Shown here: positions 1-6,219 of the stretch, piece after piece
Position numbering within the stretch: the first letter of the stretch is position 1
Layout: each line of letters starts with the position of its first letter
Assembly (NCBI GenBank): GCA_039029935.1
Contig: JBCCFC010000770.1
Location: 1-6,676 of the forward strand
Length of the DNA: 6,676 nt
Reading direction: 5' to 3'
Source of the DNA: G039029935 sp039029935
GTDB lineage: Bacteria > Chloroflexota > Anaerolineae > Caldilineales > Caldilineaceae
Position numbers and translations under genes: made by a program
Notes under the pieces: generated by a model
What the model saw: the letters and a program-made list of their open reading frames with translations, nothing else
Databases searched by the model: none
Told to the model about the DNA's origin: nothing

Positions 1-5
1 AGAAA

Positions 6-3000
6 CTACCGCCAAACGGCCTCAGTCCCTGGCACAACCCCATCCCCCAACGAAATTCGATATACATGTCCCGCAGCGGTTTCTATCTCTGCAAATGGGA
101 AGTCGGGCAGGTAGGTATCAAAGCTCTGTGAGGCGCGGTTCCAGTGGTCAAAGCTGACGACAGTCACCGAGGGCGTGCTGCGGGTCTGCACATCGTCGAT
201 AATCAGTGCCGAATCGCTGAGTGTCTGTGCATCAAGCGGGACCATGATCCAGTTGTAGTTGGTTGTGCCTGTGGCTTTCAGTTGTTGTGTGAAGACGCTC
301 GCGTCGGGGACATCACCCAGCAAGGTCCAAACCGCGTTCTGGACAGGGTTGCCGGGCAAGTCAACACTGACACGGTAGACCTGTCCTACTTGCAGGTCAA
401 TACCGCCAAGGAAGGGCAAATCAGGCAGGTAACTGTCAAAGCTTTGGCTGGTGTTGTTCCAACGGTCAATAGCGGCAACGGTGGGTGTGACACCAACGCC
501 ATCGCTGCTGGTGTTGGCGATGATGTGGTTGACCAAGCTGGCGTTGTCGGCTGTACCCAGCGTGATGTCATTCACAATCAGCGGTAGCCCCACCCAGTTG
601 AAATCGGTGCTGCCTGTCTCGGTCAGCGCATACTCAAACTCACCGACACGGTTGGAGAGCAGTGCATCGCCACAGCCATTGACCGAACGCAGGACATAGT
701 AATGATTGACGGCGACATCACCAAGCGCGGCATCGGGGCCATCATGACTATTACGATTATCGGGGACAGTTGCTATCAGCGTGCTGTCAGCCTCCTCGGG
801 TGCAAAGTAAGGCTGCTCGCTGCGCCATATTTCGACGCTGGAGCCGTCGGAAGGAGGTGTCCATGAGAGGCGCACAACATCAAAGCCCAGCCGCCCAATC
901 TGCACGTCGGTGATGGGGAGCAGTTCGACGCAGACTTGCAGCGGTGGATCGCCTGCCTCCCAATTGGTGGGATTATCGCCATAGATGCTGAGGTCGATGC
1001 GCGAGAGCGAGGGTCCATTGCCATCAGGGGCTATCACCCAAGGGGCGTCATCATCATACCGCACCTGATCCTCCAACAGCATGGGATAGAAGGCCGATGA
1101 GCCATCTGGCGGCGTGACCAACGCATCAGAACGTTGGAGTTTGAGTGTGCCACCACCGTTGTTCAGGCGCACACCAGCAATATCATCATCGAGCCAAGGC
1201 CCTACCAGCGTGATATCGTCGGCAACATCATAGGCGGAACGAAAGGCATCGACTTTGGCCGTATCTGTCGGGGCAAAGCCGACGATAATCAGTGTTGTGT
1301 CGGGCATAAGCGTGATGCCCGACACAAAGTCAATATCGACCTCACCACGCAGCCGCCAGTTGTCAAGCGTTTCGGTGATTGTGCCGTTGTTGGTGAGTTC
1401 AATAAACTCAAGGTCTTGGTCAGCCTCCAGTGGGTTATAGTGAATCTCGCTGATGACCACCGATCCTACACGCACAGCGTTATCAGCACTATCATTGGCC
1501 GCACCAAAAGTCCGCTGCTGCATGGGATAGAGATTGCCCGTCTGCGCAGTCGCATCCAACCCATCCGGCCACAGCCCAATTGACTCGTTGCTGGCCGTTG
1601 CCCCAAACTCCACGCGATCCACAAAGCGTAACAAATTACCCGTAGCCTCGGCTTCCATCAGATAGACATCATCACCCGTCATCGAACTGAGTGCGAAGGG
1701 GACCAGATTATCTGGATTGGCCGCATCGTTGAAGTCAGTTTCATCAATCACCAGATATTGCTCAGGTGTCATCGTTGTGCCTGATGGAAACTTGTATTTG
1801 CGGAAGCCACCATTATCGGCGTTGCTGGTGTCGCTAACAAACCAGCCCGAAATATCGAGCGCAGCCCCCGTCGTATTGACCAACTCAATGGTATCGACCA
1901 GCGGTGGGTCACTGGCTGCCAGCACCTCATTGATGACGACGCGGTTGTCTGGCCCCAACCCTGTGCGCCCTGGTGAGCCGTGATATTCGCTTGAGGGTTG
2001 CCAGTGGTCGCCATCGGCCAGAAACGTGTTTCGTGCAGAGGGGTCCGTCGGTACTTGGCTGATATTTTCAACTTCGAGCGAACTGCCATTGCCATCAGCG
2101 CGCCCCGGCCATTCACCACCGTCGTTATAGACTGCCGTCATCATCTCTACACCATCACGGTCACGCATCACCAGCAGATCACCGCCGTTGTTCAACGCCC
2201 CTGTCCACTGTCCCGCCACAATCAGATTAGGTTGATAGTAGGTCGAGGCTGGGTCTTGATAGCGGCTGGCAAAGGCGGCTTTATTCTCAACCACGACGAC
2301 ATGCTCACCGGGTGCCAGTGCCAACAGCCCAAAGGTAAACGATATGCCTTGGCTGATGGTCACACCCGTGAGGTCGATGCGTTCGTTGCCGATGTTTTGG
2401 AATTCCAAAAACTCAAACTCGTCCGAGCCGTACACAGGGTCAGGGTCATGCCCATCAGGATTATAGTGAATTTCAGTGAGCAGCAGCGTCTCCGCGCTCG
2501 CCTGCGGATTGACATGAAAGGTATCGCCCGTAATCGGTCCCCATAGGCCATCCTTGCGCGGTCGCGCTCTGATCACGCTGCTCTCTGTGAGGTTGATGGG
2601 ACCTGTGTATTGCGTTGCAGAGGGGGAAACAGCTCCACCGGGCAAACGTGGGTCTGTGCCATCAGTCGTGTAGAAAATTTCGTCGCCACTTGAACTGAAG
2701 ATGGCGATTGACCCATCGATCCAATTATCCTGTTGGGTGTTGTTGGACAGCATAAAGGCGCGATGGGGTGCAGAGGTGAAAACGTCATGCTCAACCTGAA
2801 ACTCGTAGTCGGCATTGGCGCGAGCAGCGGCAATATCTGTGCCTGTGGCGGCAAAGGGCGTATCAGATGCCAGCACAAACATATTGCCCAAGCGATCTGC
2901 ACAGCAGTCGGTGCGGTTGGTGATGCGGATTTCGCGGATGTCGTAGACTGCGCCCAAATCGACCTCCCACCAATCATTGGCCGTATCGCCTTTGGTGGTA

Positions 3001-5741
3001 CAGATGTTGAGGTTTGGGCCTGTGGCGGGTGTGAGTGCGCCATCAATACATTTATCGGCGGTAAATCGGGCAATGTCCCAGTAGGAATTCTGCGCCGCTG
3101 TGCCTGTCAACGCACGGTTGACACCATTGATGTCAAAAACTTCCACTTCGCCAAGGTTGATGACAGGGTGTCCCGGATTGTCACCCGACTTCATCACACG
3201 CACATAGCGCACGTTGGTCGGTGTATCGACCACAAACGACACTGGCTCTATGGGCAGATAACCTCGATCCTTGAGTTGTTGAAGGACAATGGGGCTGCGT
3301 TGGGTGATAAAGTGCGAGCGTTCATCAAGATAGGCATCGCGACTGGCGGGTAAACCAGGGTCATCCATCCAGCGGGCGGCTTCGGCAAGGACACTGCGCT
3401 CGATGTAGCCCCGCCACTCCTCAAAGCGCGCCTGTGCCACCGATGCCTCCAACGCACCCGACAGGTCACCGTGTGTGTAATAGGCGTTGGCGATGCGGTC
3501 AAAGAAAAGTGTGTGGAAGTCGCTGTCGCCCGAATTCCAGAGATCAATTTGGATGTTGTGGACACCGGGCCAACCCGTGTGATCTTCTTCCAACGGCGTC
3601 CCCCAGAGATGAAAGTAGGTGGGGTTAAATGCGCCGTCGGTGTCAGGTGAGTCGATGACATAGCCACCGGGTGTACTGGCATCGACAGGGCCAGCAGCGC
3701 GATATTCATCTTCAAATTCCAAAAAGGTCTTGGTCAGCCAATAGTCGATGTACTGCTGCACATCCAGCCGCTCTTTGACATCACTGTAGTTGGCATGGTT
3801 GTCCACGATATCCTGCCACATTGCGCCATCGCCATCCAACACACTCCACGTAATGCCATTCTGCACATTGGTCGATTTGACGGCCTCATAATCATCATCG
3901 TTGCCCGTGCCATACTCAGCGATAAAATCAGCATCCACACGCTCCGACATCTGGTATTGCCCCCAATAGACGCCGTTGATATAGACGTGAATGTGATAGC
4001 CGTGTGGGGCCAAGCTGCCCATGTCGAGGATGCTGTCGGCGATGTAACGGCGCGCAATATAGGTGGCTTGTCTTGCGCCACCGCCCTGTGCAGCTGCCCC
4101 CAGAAACTGATCGTGGCTACCGCCAGAGCGTAGGTCGAGGAGGTCAAATTTCTGTGCAGGTGTGTAGACGCCTTCGCCCCATCCCTCAAACAGGGGCCAG
4201 TGTAAATCGCTGACGCCAAACTCAGAGTCAAAGAAGAGGCGCATGTTATTCTTGGCACGATTCAGGCTGGCTCCACCATATTTCTTGACGCCTGCATCGA
4301 CCTGAAACCCGGTCCTGTTATCTGGGTAGATTAATTCAACCGATGTCTGTACAGGTTCAATGGGGTTGGTTTTGTGACCCGGGATGGTGTTGGGCGTGAC
4401 GATGGAGATGGTGGGCAAATCAGTCAATGCCCCTGTCATCTGTGATTGATACTCGTTGACGACCGACTGGAACATGGTTGGCTGTGTCAATACGTCGTCG
4501 ATAAAGATGTAGGTGTGTGTGGCAATGGTGGACTCGTTGCCCTCACCCCCGCCATTTTGATAGGCCATGAAGCGCAATGTGGTCGTCTGGTCGATGGTCA
4601 GCGGATCGCTGTAGATTGTGCCATGTGTTGGCGTCGGGTCGGTGGCATCGGTGGTATAGCGGATGGTTGCGCCGGATGAAGCCGTGAGCGTGACTGTCTG
4701 TGGCGTGTCATAGAAACCGCGCTCAACGCTGGCTGTTGGTTCGGCGAGATAGTAGACTTGGACGCCCGTGCCGTTGACTACACCTGGAGTTGCTGGTGAA
4801 AAGTAGACAAGGCTGTTGTTGGCATCCAGACCAAACGAAACATTGCCATACTGCGCTGGATAAGTCGGCGCAAATTCACTGACAACGGTGACGCCATCGG
4901 GGCGCACCAGTGCCAGATACTCGCCGCTGCTACTCAGTTTGAAGTTGGTGTGCAACTCTGCCCCGGCCTGTGACCAGTCCTTGCCCGATGCAAAAATAAC
5001 CATATAGCCATCTGCCGCAATCAATGTCGATGGAAACTGCCACTTGGTCAGGTCAGCAGGGTCATCAGTGAGATACCAACCGTCCAGATCGCTCGCAAGC
5101 GATGACGGATTATGCAGTTCAATCCAATCTGAGCTATCGCCATCCTCATCATTGAGGGTGCTGCTGTTGGAGGCCATAAACTCGCTGATGATTGCTCCAC
5201 CCTCGGCAAATGGCTCAATCAACACCAATTCCATCTTGTCCAGCCGCGTGCCATGTTCACGGTGGTTAAAGGTGATGATATGCTCACCCGCTGTCAACGC
5301 CACCTGCACCGTTGTATTGTCGTCTGTCACCCACGCTTCCTGATAGACCGTATTTTGAGGGACATGCCAAATGTAGCCGTCGGTTGGTTGCCCATCCACC
5401 AGCACATAAAACGAGTTATGCGTCCCATCCTGTGCATAAACCCAGCCCTTGATCTGGTACAATCCTGCTACGGGCACGTATACACAGAACGCCGCGCTGT
5501 TCGTCAGGTTTGCTCTATCTGCATTGTATCCGGGGCCATCTGGCACGTGAATGTACTGTCCACCGCTGGCGTTAGCATCGTCATCCACTGTGAATAGGCC
5601 ATGGAGTGTTGCTGTCTCTCCTTCTGCGCTGAGGCCACCACAGGCATTGGGTGCGGCTTGGGTGGATTGGGTTGAGGATGGATGCAGGATGAACATCAAG
5701 ATAAATATGCTCATTATTGAAATAAATTGTGTTTTTATCAT
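6..5741 (-). CDS. Secreted multi-domain CotH-family protein with four lamin-tail domains and an F-type lectin domain
   Basis: The frame is complete: it starts at ATG and ends with TAG at 6-8, giving 1911 residues. Modules by residue: signal peptide 1-30; carbohydrate-binding-like beta-sandwich 35-178 (ends AGEHIITFNHREHG then LDKMEL); LTD1 183-310 (DEDGDSSDWIEL); chitobiase-C-like 334-412 (IRYTTDATDPT); CotH 443-830; F-type lectin 835-960; chitobiase-C-like 988-1076 (IFYTTDGTDPR); LTD2 1085-1220; LTD3 1267-1395; LTD4 1425-1570; Fn3-like 1608-1705; tandem modules 1707-1811 and 1822-1911. Known: CotH domains are atypical protein kinases first defined in spore coats; LTDs and these beta-sandwich modules serve adhesion or glycan binding. 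Inferred: an exported surface or released protein binding polysaccharide or glycoprotein. No transmembrane anchor or LPXTG is seen. No Shine-Dalgarno precedes the ATG; a second in-frame ATG at residue 10 would shorten the signal peptide. The region around the start is AT-rich. The ORF and family are secure; the substrate is unknown. Confidence 0.95.
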   Translation of the reverse strand: MIKTQFISIMSIFILMFILHPSSTQSTQAAPNACGGLSAEGETATLHGLFTVDDDANASGGQYIHVPDGPGYNADRANLTNSAAFCVYVPVAGLYQIKGWVYAQDGTHNSFYVLVDGQPTDGYIWHVPQNTVYQEAWVTDDNTTVQVALTAGEHIITFNHREHGTRLDKMELVLIEPFAEGGAIISEFMASNSSTLNDEDGDSSDWIELHNPSSLASDLDGWYLTDDPADLTKWQFPSTLIAADGYMVIFASGKDWSQAGAELHTNFKLSSSGEYLALVRPDGVTVVSEFAPTYPAQYGNVSFGLDANNSLVYFSPATPGVVNGTGVQVYYLAEPTASVERGFYDTPQTVTLTASSGATIRYTTDATDPTPTHGTIYSDPLTIDQTTTLRFMAYQNGGGEGNESTIATHTYIFIDDVLTQPTMFQSVVNEYQSQMTGALTDLPTISIVTPNTIPGHKTNPIEPVQTSVELIYPDNRTGFQVDAGVKKYGGASLNRAKNNMRLFFDSEFGVSDLHWPLFEGWGEGVYTPAQKFDLLDLRSGGSHDQFLGAAAQGGGARQATYIARRYIADSILDMGSLAPHGYHIHVYINGVYWGQYQMSERVDADFIAEYGTGNDDDYEAVKSTNVQNGITWSVLDGDGAMWQDIVDNHANYSDVKERLDVQQYIDYWLTKTFLEFEDEYRAAGPVDASTPGGYVIDSPDTDGAFNPTYFHLWGTPLEEDHTGWPGVHNIQIDLWNSGDSDFHTLFFDRIANAYYTHGDLSGALEASVAQARFEEWRGYIERSVLAEAARWMDDPGLPASRDAYLDERSHFITQRSPIVLQQLKDRGYLPIEPVSFVVDTPTNVRYVRVMKSGDNPGHPVINLGEVEVFDINGVNRALTGTAAQNSYWDIARFTADKCIDGALTPATGPNLNICTTKGDTANDWWEVDLGAVYDIREIRITNRTDCCADRLGNMFVLASDTPFAATGTDIAAARANADYEFQVEHDVFTSAPHRAFMLSNNTQQDNWIDGSIAIFSSSGDEIFYTTDGTDPRLPGGAVSPSATQYTGPINLTESSVIRARPRKDGLWGPITGDTFHVNPQASAETLLLTEIHYNPDGHDPDPVYGSDEFEFLEFQNIGNERIDLTGVTISQGISFTFGLLALAPGEHVVVVENKAAFASRYQDPASTYYQPNLIVAGQWTGALNNGGDLLVMRDRDGVEMMTAVYNDGGEWPGRADGNGSSLEVENISQVPTDPSARNTFLADGDHWQPSSEYHGSPGRTGLGPDNRVVINEVLAASDPPLVDTIELVNTTGAALDISGWFVSDTSNADNGGFRKYKFPSGTTMTPEQYLVIDETDFNDAANPDNLVPFALSSMTGDDVYLMEAEATGNLLRFVDRVEFGATASNESIGLWPDGLDATAQTGNLYPMQQRTFGAANDSADNAVRVGSVVISEIHYNPLEADQDLEFIELTNNGTITETLDNWRLRGEVDIDFVSGITLMPDTTLIIVGFAPTDTAKVDAFRSAYDVADDITLVGPWLDDDIAGVRLNNGGGTLKLQRSDALVTPPDGSSAFYPMLLEDQVRYDDDAPWVIAPDGNGPSLSRIDLSIYGDNPTNWEAGDPPLQVCVELLPITDVQIGRLGFDVVRLSWTPPSDGSSVEIWRSEQPYFAPEEADSTLIATVPDNRNSHDGPDAALGDVAVNHYYVLRSVNGCGDALLSNRVGEFEYALTETGSTDFNWVGLPLIVNDITLGTADNASLVNHIIANTSSDGVGVTPTVAAIDRWNNTSQSFDSYLPDLPFLGGIDLQVGQVYRVSVDLPGNPVQNAVWTLLGDVPDASVFTQQLKATGTTNYNWIMVPLDAQTLSDSALIIDDVQTRSTPSVTVVSFDHWNRASQSFDTYLPDFPFAEIETAAGHVYRISLGDGVVPGTEAVWR
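9..623 (-). repeat. Two tandem C-terminal modules (residues 1707-1811 and 1822-1911)
   Basis: The two copies align by eye: TGSTDFNWVGLPL with TGTTNYNWIMVPL; DRWNNTSQSFDSYLPDLPF with DHWNRASQSFDTYLPDFPF; GQVYRVSVD with GHVYRISLG; and NAVW with EAVW. The spacing between equivalent points is about 106-115 residues. The second copy stops right after AVWR, whereas the first continues into LLGDVP, so the protein ends at the last strand of copy two. The DNA of the copies is clearly diverged, with short shared stretches near 95-158 and 411-469, so the duplication is old. The function is unknown; the location suggests a terminal beta-domain for surface association or stability. Confidence 0.8.
1032..2489 (-). 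other. Array of three lamin-tail domains (LTD2-4, residues 1085-1570)
   Basis: LTD2 (1085-1220) opens TEIHYNPDG and has DEFEFLEFQNIGN, LAPGEHVVVV and the LNNGGD-LLV strand. LTD3 (1267-1395) opens VVINEVLAASD with IELVNTTG, ISGWFVSD and TPEQYLVID. LTD4 (1425-1570) opens VISEIHYNP with DLEFIELTNNG, MPDTTLIIVG and LNNGGGTLKLQ. LTD2 and LTD4 share the IHYNP opening and are closer to each other than either is to LTD3, which suggests duplication with an older or separate LTD3. A short Pro/Gly/Asn-rich linker precedes each. Confidence 0.8.
2862..3239 (-). other. F-type lectin (fucolectin-like) domain, residues 835-960
   Basis: The domain runs from VRYVRVMKSGDN through EVEVFDINGVNRAL and ADKCIDG to WWEVDLGAVYDIREIRI and NRTDCCADRLGN. 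The last part matches the F-type lectin motif R-x-D-x4-R (R943, D945, R950) with the adjacent cysteine pair C946-C947. In eel fucolectin the equivalent positions are R79, D81, R86 and C82-C83, which contact or shape the fucose site. The fourth signature residue, a histidine 27 positions before the first Arg, is Thr916 here. Fucose or related sugar binding is plausible but may be altered. C898 and C914 may form another disulfide. Confidence 0.75.
3252..4415 (-). other. CotH kinase-like domain (residues 443-830)
   Basis: Family signs seen: LPTISIVTP at the start; a KYGGASLNRAKNNMRLFF segment matching the family's G-x-S-x-x-x-x-K-x-x-x-x-x-F pattern; FDLLDLRSGGSHD (532-544); the HVYINGVYWGQYQMSERVD strand-turn (585-603); the DYEAVKS segment (617-623); and the tail FFDRIANAYYTHGDL with ARWMDDP, then FITQRSPIVLQQLKDRGYLP (811-830). 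Known: CotH proteins transfer phosphate from ATP to Ser/Thr of secreted or coat proteins. Odd: the Asn-rich loop and the W-D-x-D/E motif expected after about residue 675 are not recognisable. The nearest acidic groups are E677-E679, D697-D702 and D733. Kinase activity is therefore uncertain. Confidence 0.88.
4812..5195 (-). other. Lamin-tail domain 1 (residues 183-310)
   Basis: The segment opens with IISEFMASN and the acidic turn DEDGDSSDW followed by IELHN, then GWYLTDDP and WQFP before IAADGYMVIFASGKD. This order (SEF/NEF strand, D-x-DGD-x-SDWIEL, GW-L-DD, FP, G-Y-VIFAS) is the usual bacterial LTD pattern. In related secreted proteins an LTD of this kind commonly sits just ahead of a chitobiase-C-like module and a CotH domain, as here. 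Confidence 0.85.
5208..5639 (-). other. N-terminal carbohydrate-binding-like module (residues 35-178)
   Basis: The module has the look of CBM6/CBM35- or malectin-like beta-sandwiches appended to bacterial secreted proteins: AGLYQIKGWVYAQDG, then a conserved SFYVLVDG strand, a Trp-containing loop (YIWHVPQN), and a final AGEH-I-TF-REHGTRLDKMEL segment. Glycan binding is inferred from this fold resemblance. The ligand cannot be read from the sequence, and the family assignment is approximate. Confidence 0.6.
5652..5741 (-). other. Signal peptide of the CotH/LTD protein
   Basis: Residues 1-30 have one lysine near the start, a hydrophobic core (residues 6-19, FISIMSIFILMFIL) and a polar stretch (PSSTQSTQ) leading to A29-A30-P31. 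Cleavage after A29 or A30 is likely. There is no lipobox cysteine directly after the core (the first Cys is residue 34, outside a lipobox context), so a Sec/SPase I signal fits better than a lipoprotein signal. The downstream modules are rich in Asp, Asn, Gly and Thr, as expected for an extracellular protein. Confidence 0.85.
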
Positions 5742-5843
5742 TATTTACTTGTTGATTACTGCTGAATAGATTGTTAGACGATCACCACTGCGAACGATTG
5801 GTGCTGAAACGGAAAGTAATTGTTCAGCCCCCAGCCTGTCGGT

Positions 5844-5877
5844 TGAGCCTGTCGAAACCGCCCCTTCGACAGGCTCA
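5844..5877. repeat. Hairpin repeat of the GAGCCTGTCGAA / TTCGACAGGCTC type
   Basis: Arms 5844-5856 and 5865-5877 are perfect 13-bp inverted repeats around the 8-base loop ACCGCCCC. A partial extra copy, AGCCTGTCG, lies at 5833-5841, 13 bases before the same word at 5846-5854. From general knowledge, TTCGACAGGCTCAG-type palindromes recur between genes in many bacterial genomes as REP-like elements. There is no T-run after either arm, and the site lies between divergent promoters, so it is unlikely to be an ordinary terminator of either gene. Confidence 0.75.
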
Positions 5878-5909
5878 GGGGTCTGAATGGTTACAACGGA
5901 AAACAGTTA

Positions 5910-6033
5910 GGCTATTCCACAAAAATAATTACCCATAATCCGTTCAGTGAACACGCCCCGTGCGGGTTGATCTCACGAGTTTGACCCGCACGGGCGTGCT
6001 CACTGAACGGGTATTTTATTTTGTGAAACGGCC
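5910..6033. mobile_element. 124-bp palindromic MITE-like element
   Basis: The core arms 5940-5970 and 5981-6010 pair almost completely: one A/C mismatch (5951/5999), one bulged C in 5956-5959, and G-T wobbles at the loop end, around the 10-base loop 5971-5980. Outer arms, GGCTATTCCACAAAA from 5910 and TTTTGTGAAACGGCC ending at 6033, continue the inverted repeat with about 20 of 26 positions matching when flanking bases are counted. The left arm carries about 7 extra bases near 5935-5941. The word TTA flanks both ends (5907-5909 and 6034-6036), a possible 3-bp target duplication. Each arm also contains its own small hairpin (CACG/CGTG), so a cruciform is possible. It encodes no protein. Confidence 0.6.
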
Positions 6034-6081
6034 TTATTCCTCCTATCATAGGGGATCTTTGGGGCAAGAAAGCTGTCAATG

Positions 6082-6106
6082 TGTTGTCATGTAGGATATG
6101 ACGACA
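6082..6106. promoter_or_regulatory. Dyad, possible operator upstream of the permease promoter
   Basis: TGTTGTCAT (6082-6090) and ATGACGACA (6098-6106) are inverted repeats with one T-G wobble around a 7-base spacer. The dyad sits about 25 bases before the -35 box. The half-site ATGACGA recurs at 6161-6167, around the expected transcription start. This arrangement suits a dimeric regulator, but the recurrence is short and could be chance. A terminator is less likely because no clean T-run follows the right arm. Confidence 0.3.
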
Positions 6107-6130
6107 TCTTTCGTTGCTGTTTTCATGATT

Positions 6131-6159
6131 TTGACAAGCGCGTCGGTCTAAGGTATCGT
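6131..6159 (+). promoter_or_regulatory. Putative sigma70-type promoter of the permease gene
   Basis: A consensus -35 box TTGACA (6131-6136) is followed after exactly 17 bases by TATCGT (6154-6159), which matches four of six -10 positions including the first TA and last T. Transcription would start near 6166, leaving a leader of about 54 bases before the ATG at 6220. Confidence 0.55.
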
Positions 6160-6208
6160 AATGACGATCATGTGCGATTAATTTGTGGACAGTTGATAGA
6201 GCGAGTGT

Positions 6209-6213
6209 AGGTG
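6209..6213 (+). promoter_or_regulatory. Shine-Dalgarno-like AGGTG for the permease gene
   Basis: AGGTG matches part of the AAGGAGGTGA anti-SD complement and lies six bases before the ATG at 6220. This decides the start: the in-frame GTG at 6211-6213 would overlap the site itself, and an in-frame TAG at 6208-6210 rules out any start further upstream. Confidence 0.6.
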
Positions 6214-6219
6214 CGTTCC

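Larger units (their letters stand above)
5742..6219. other. Intergenic region between divergent genes (no CDS)
   Basis: There is no credible coding frame in these 478 bases. The left part (5742-5830) is the upstream side of the CotH gene: it is AT-rich next to the start and shows no clear sigma70 promoter or Shine-Dalgarno on the minus strand. Next come a short palindromic repeat (5844-5877) and a long palindromic element (5910-6033). The right part carries a dyad (6082-6106), a promoter (6131-6159) and a ribosome binding site for the permease gene. Confidence 0.8.

Noticed and set aside
2733..3353. A 206-codon open frame on the plus strand (and similar ones near 144-587 and 1998-2546)
   Set aside because: They lie wholly antisense to the well-supported LTD/CotH/lectin gene, show no recognisable domains, and are rich in Cys, Arg and His as expected for antisense shadows of an Asp/Thr/Gly-rich gene.
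5783..5803. CACCA...TGGTG inverted repeat upstream of the CotH gene
   Set aside because: Five pairs with an 11-base gap is expected by chance, and no further symmetry supports an operator.
5742..5830. Sigma70 promoter for the CotH gene on the minus strand
   Set aside because: I found no pair of boxes with acceptable spacing; candidates such as TTCGCA with TCTATT are too weak to report.
5940..6010. Rho-independent terminator
   Set aside because: The stem is much longer than usual, both neighbouring genes point away from it, and the AT-rich segment after the right arm belongs to the continued inverted repeat rather than a T-run.
6039..6054. Small palindrome CCTATCATAGG, with an AGGAGG-like word on the minus strand
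   Set aside because: The stem is only five pairs and no start codon or reading frame follows the SD-like word, so it is probably chance.
6211..6213. GTG as the start of the permease gene
   Set aside because: It overlaps the AGGTG ribosome binding site; the ATG at 6220 has proper spacing and gives the usual family N-terminus.
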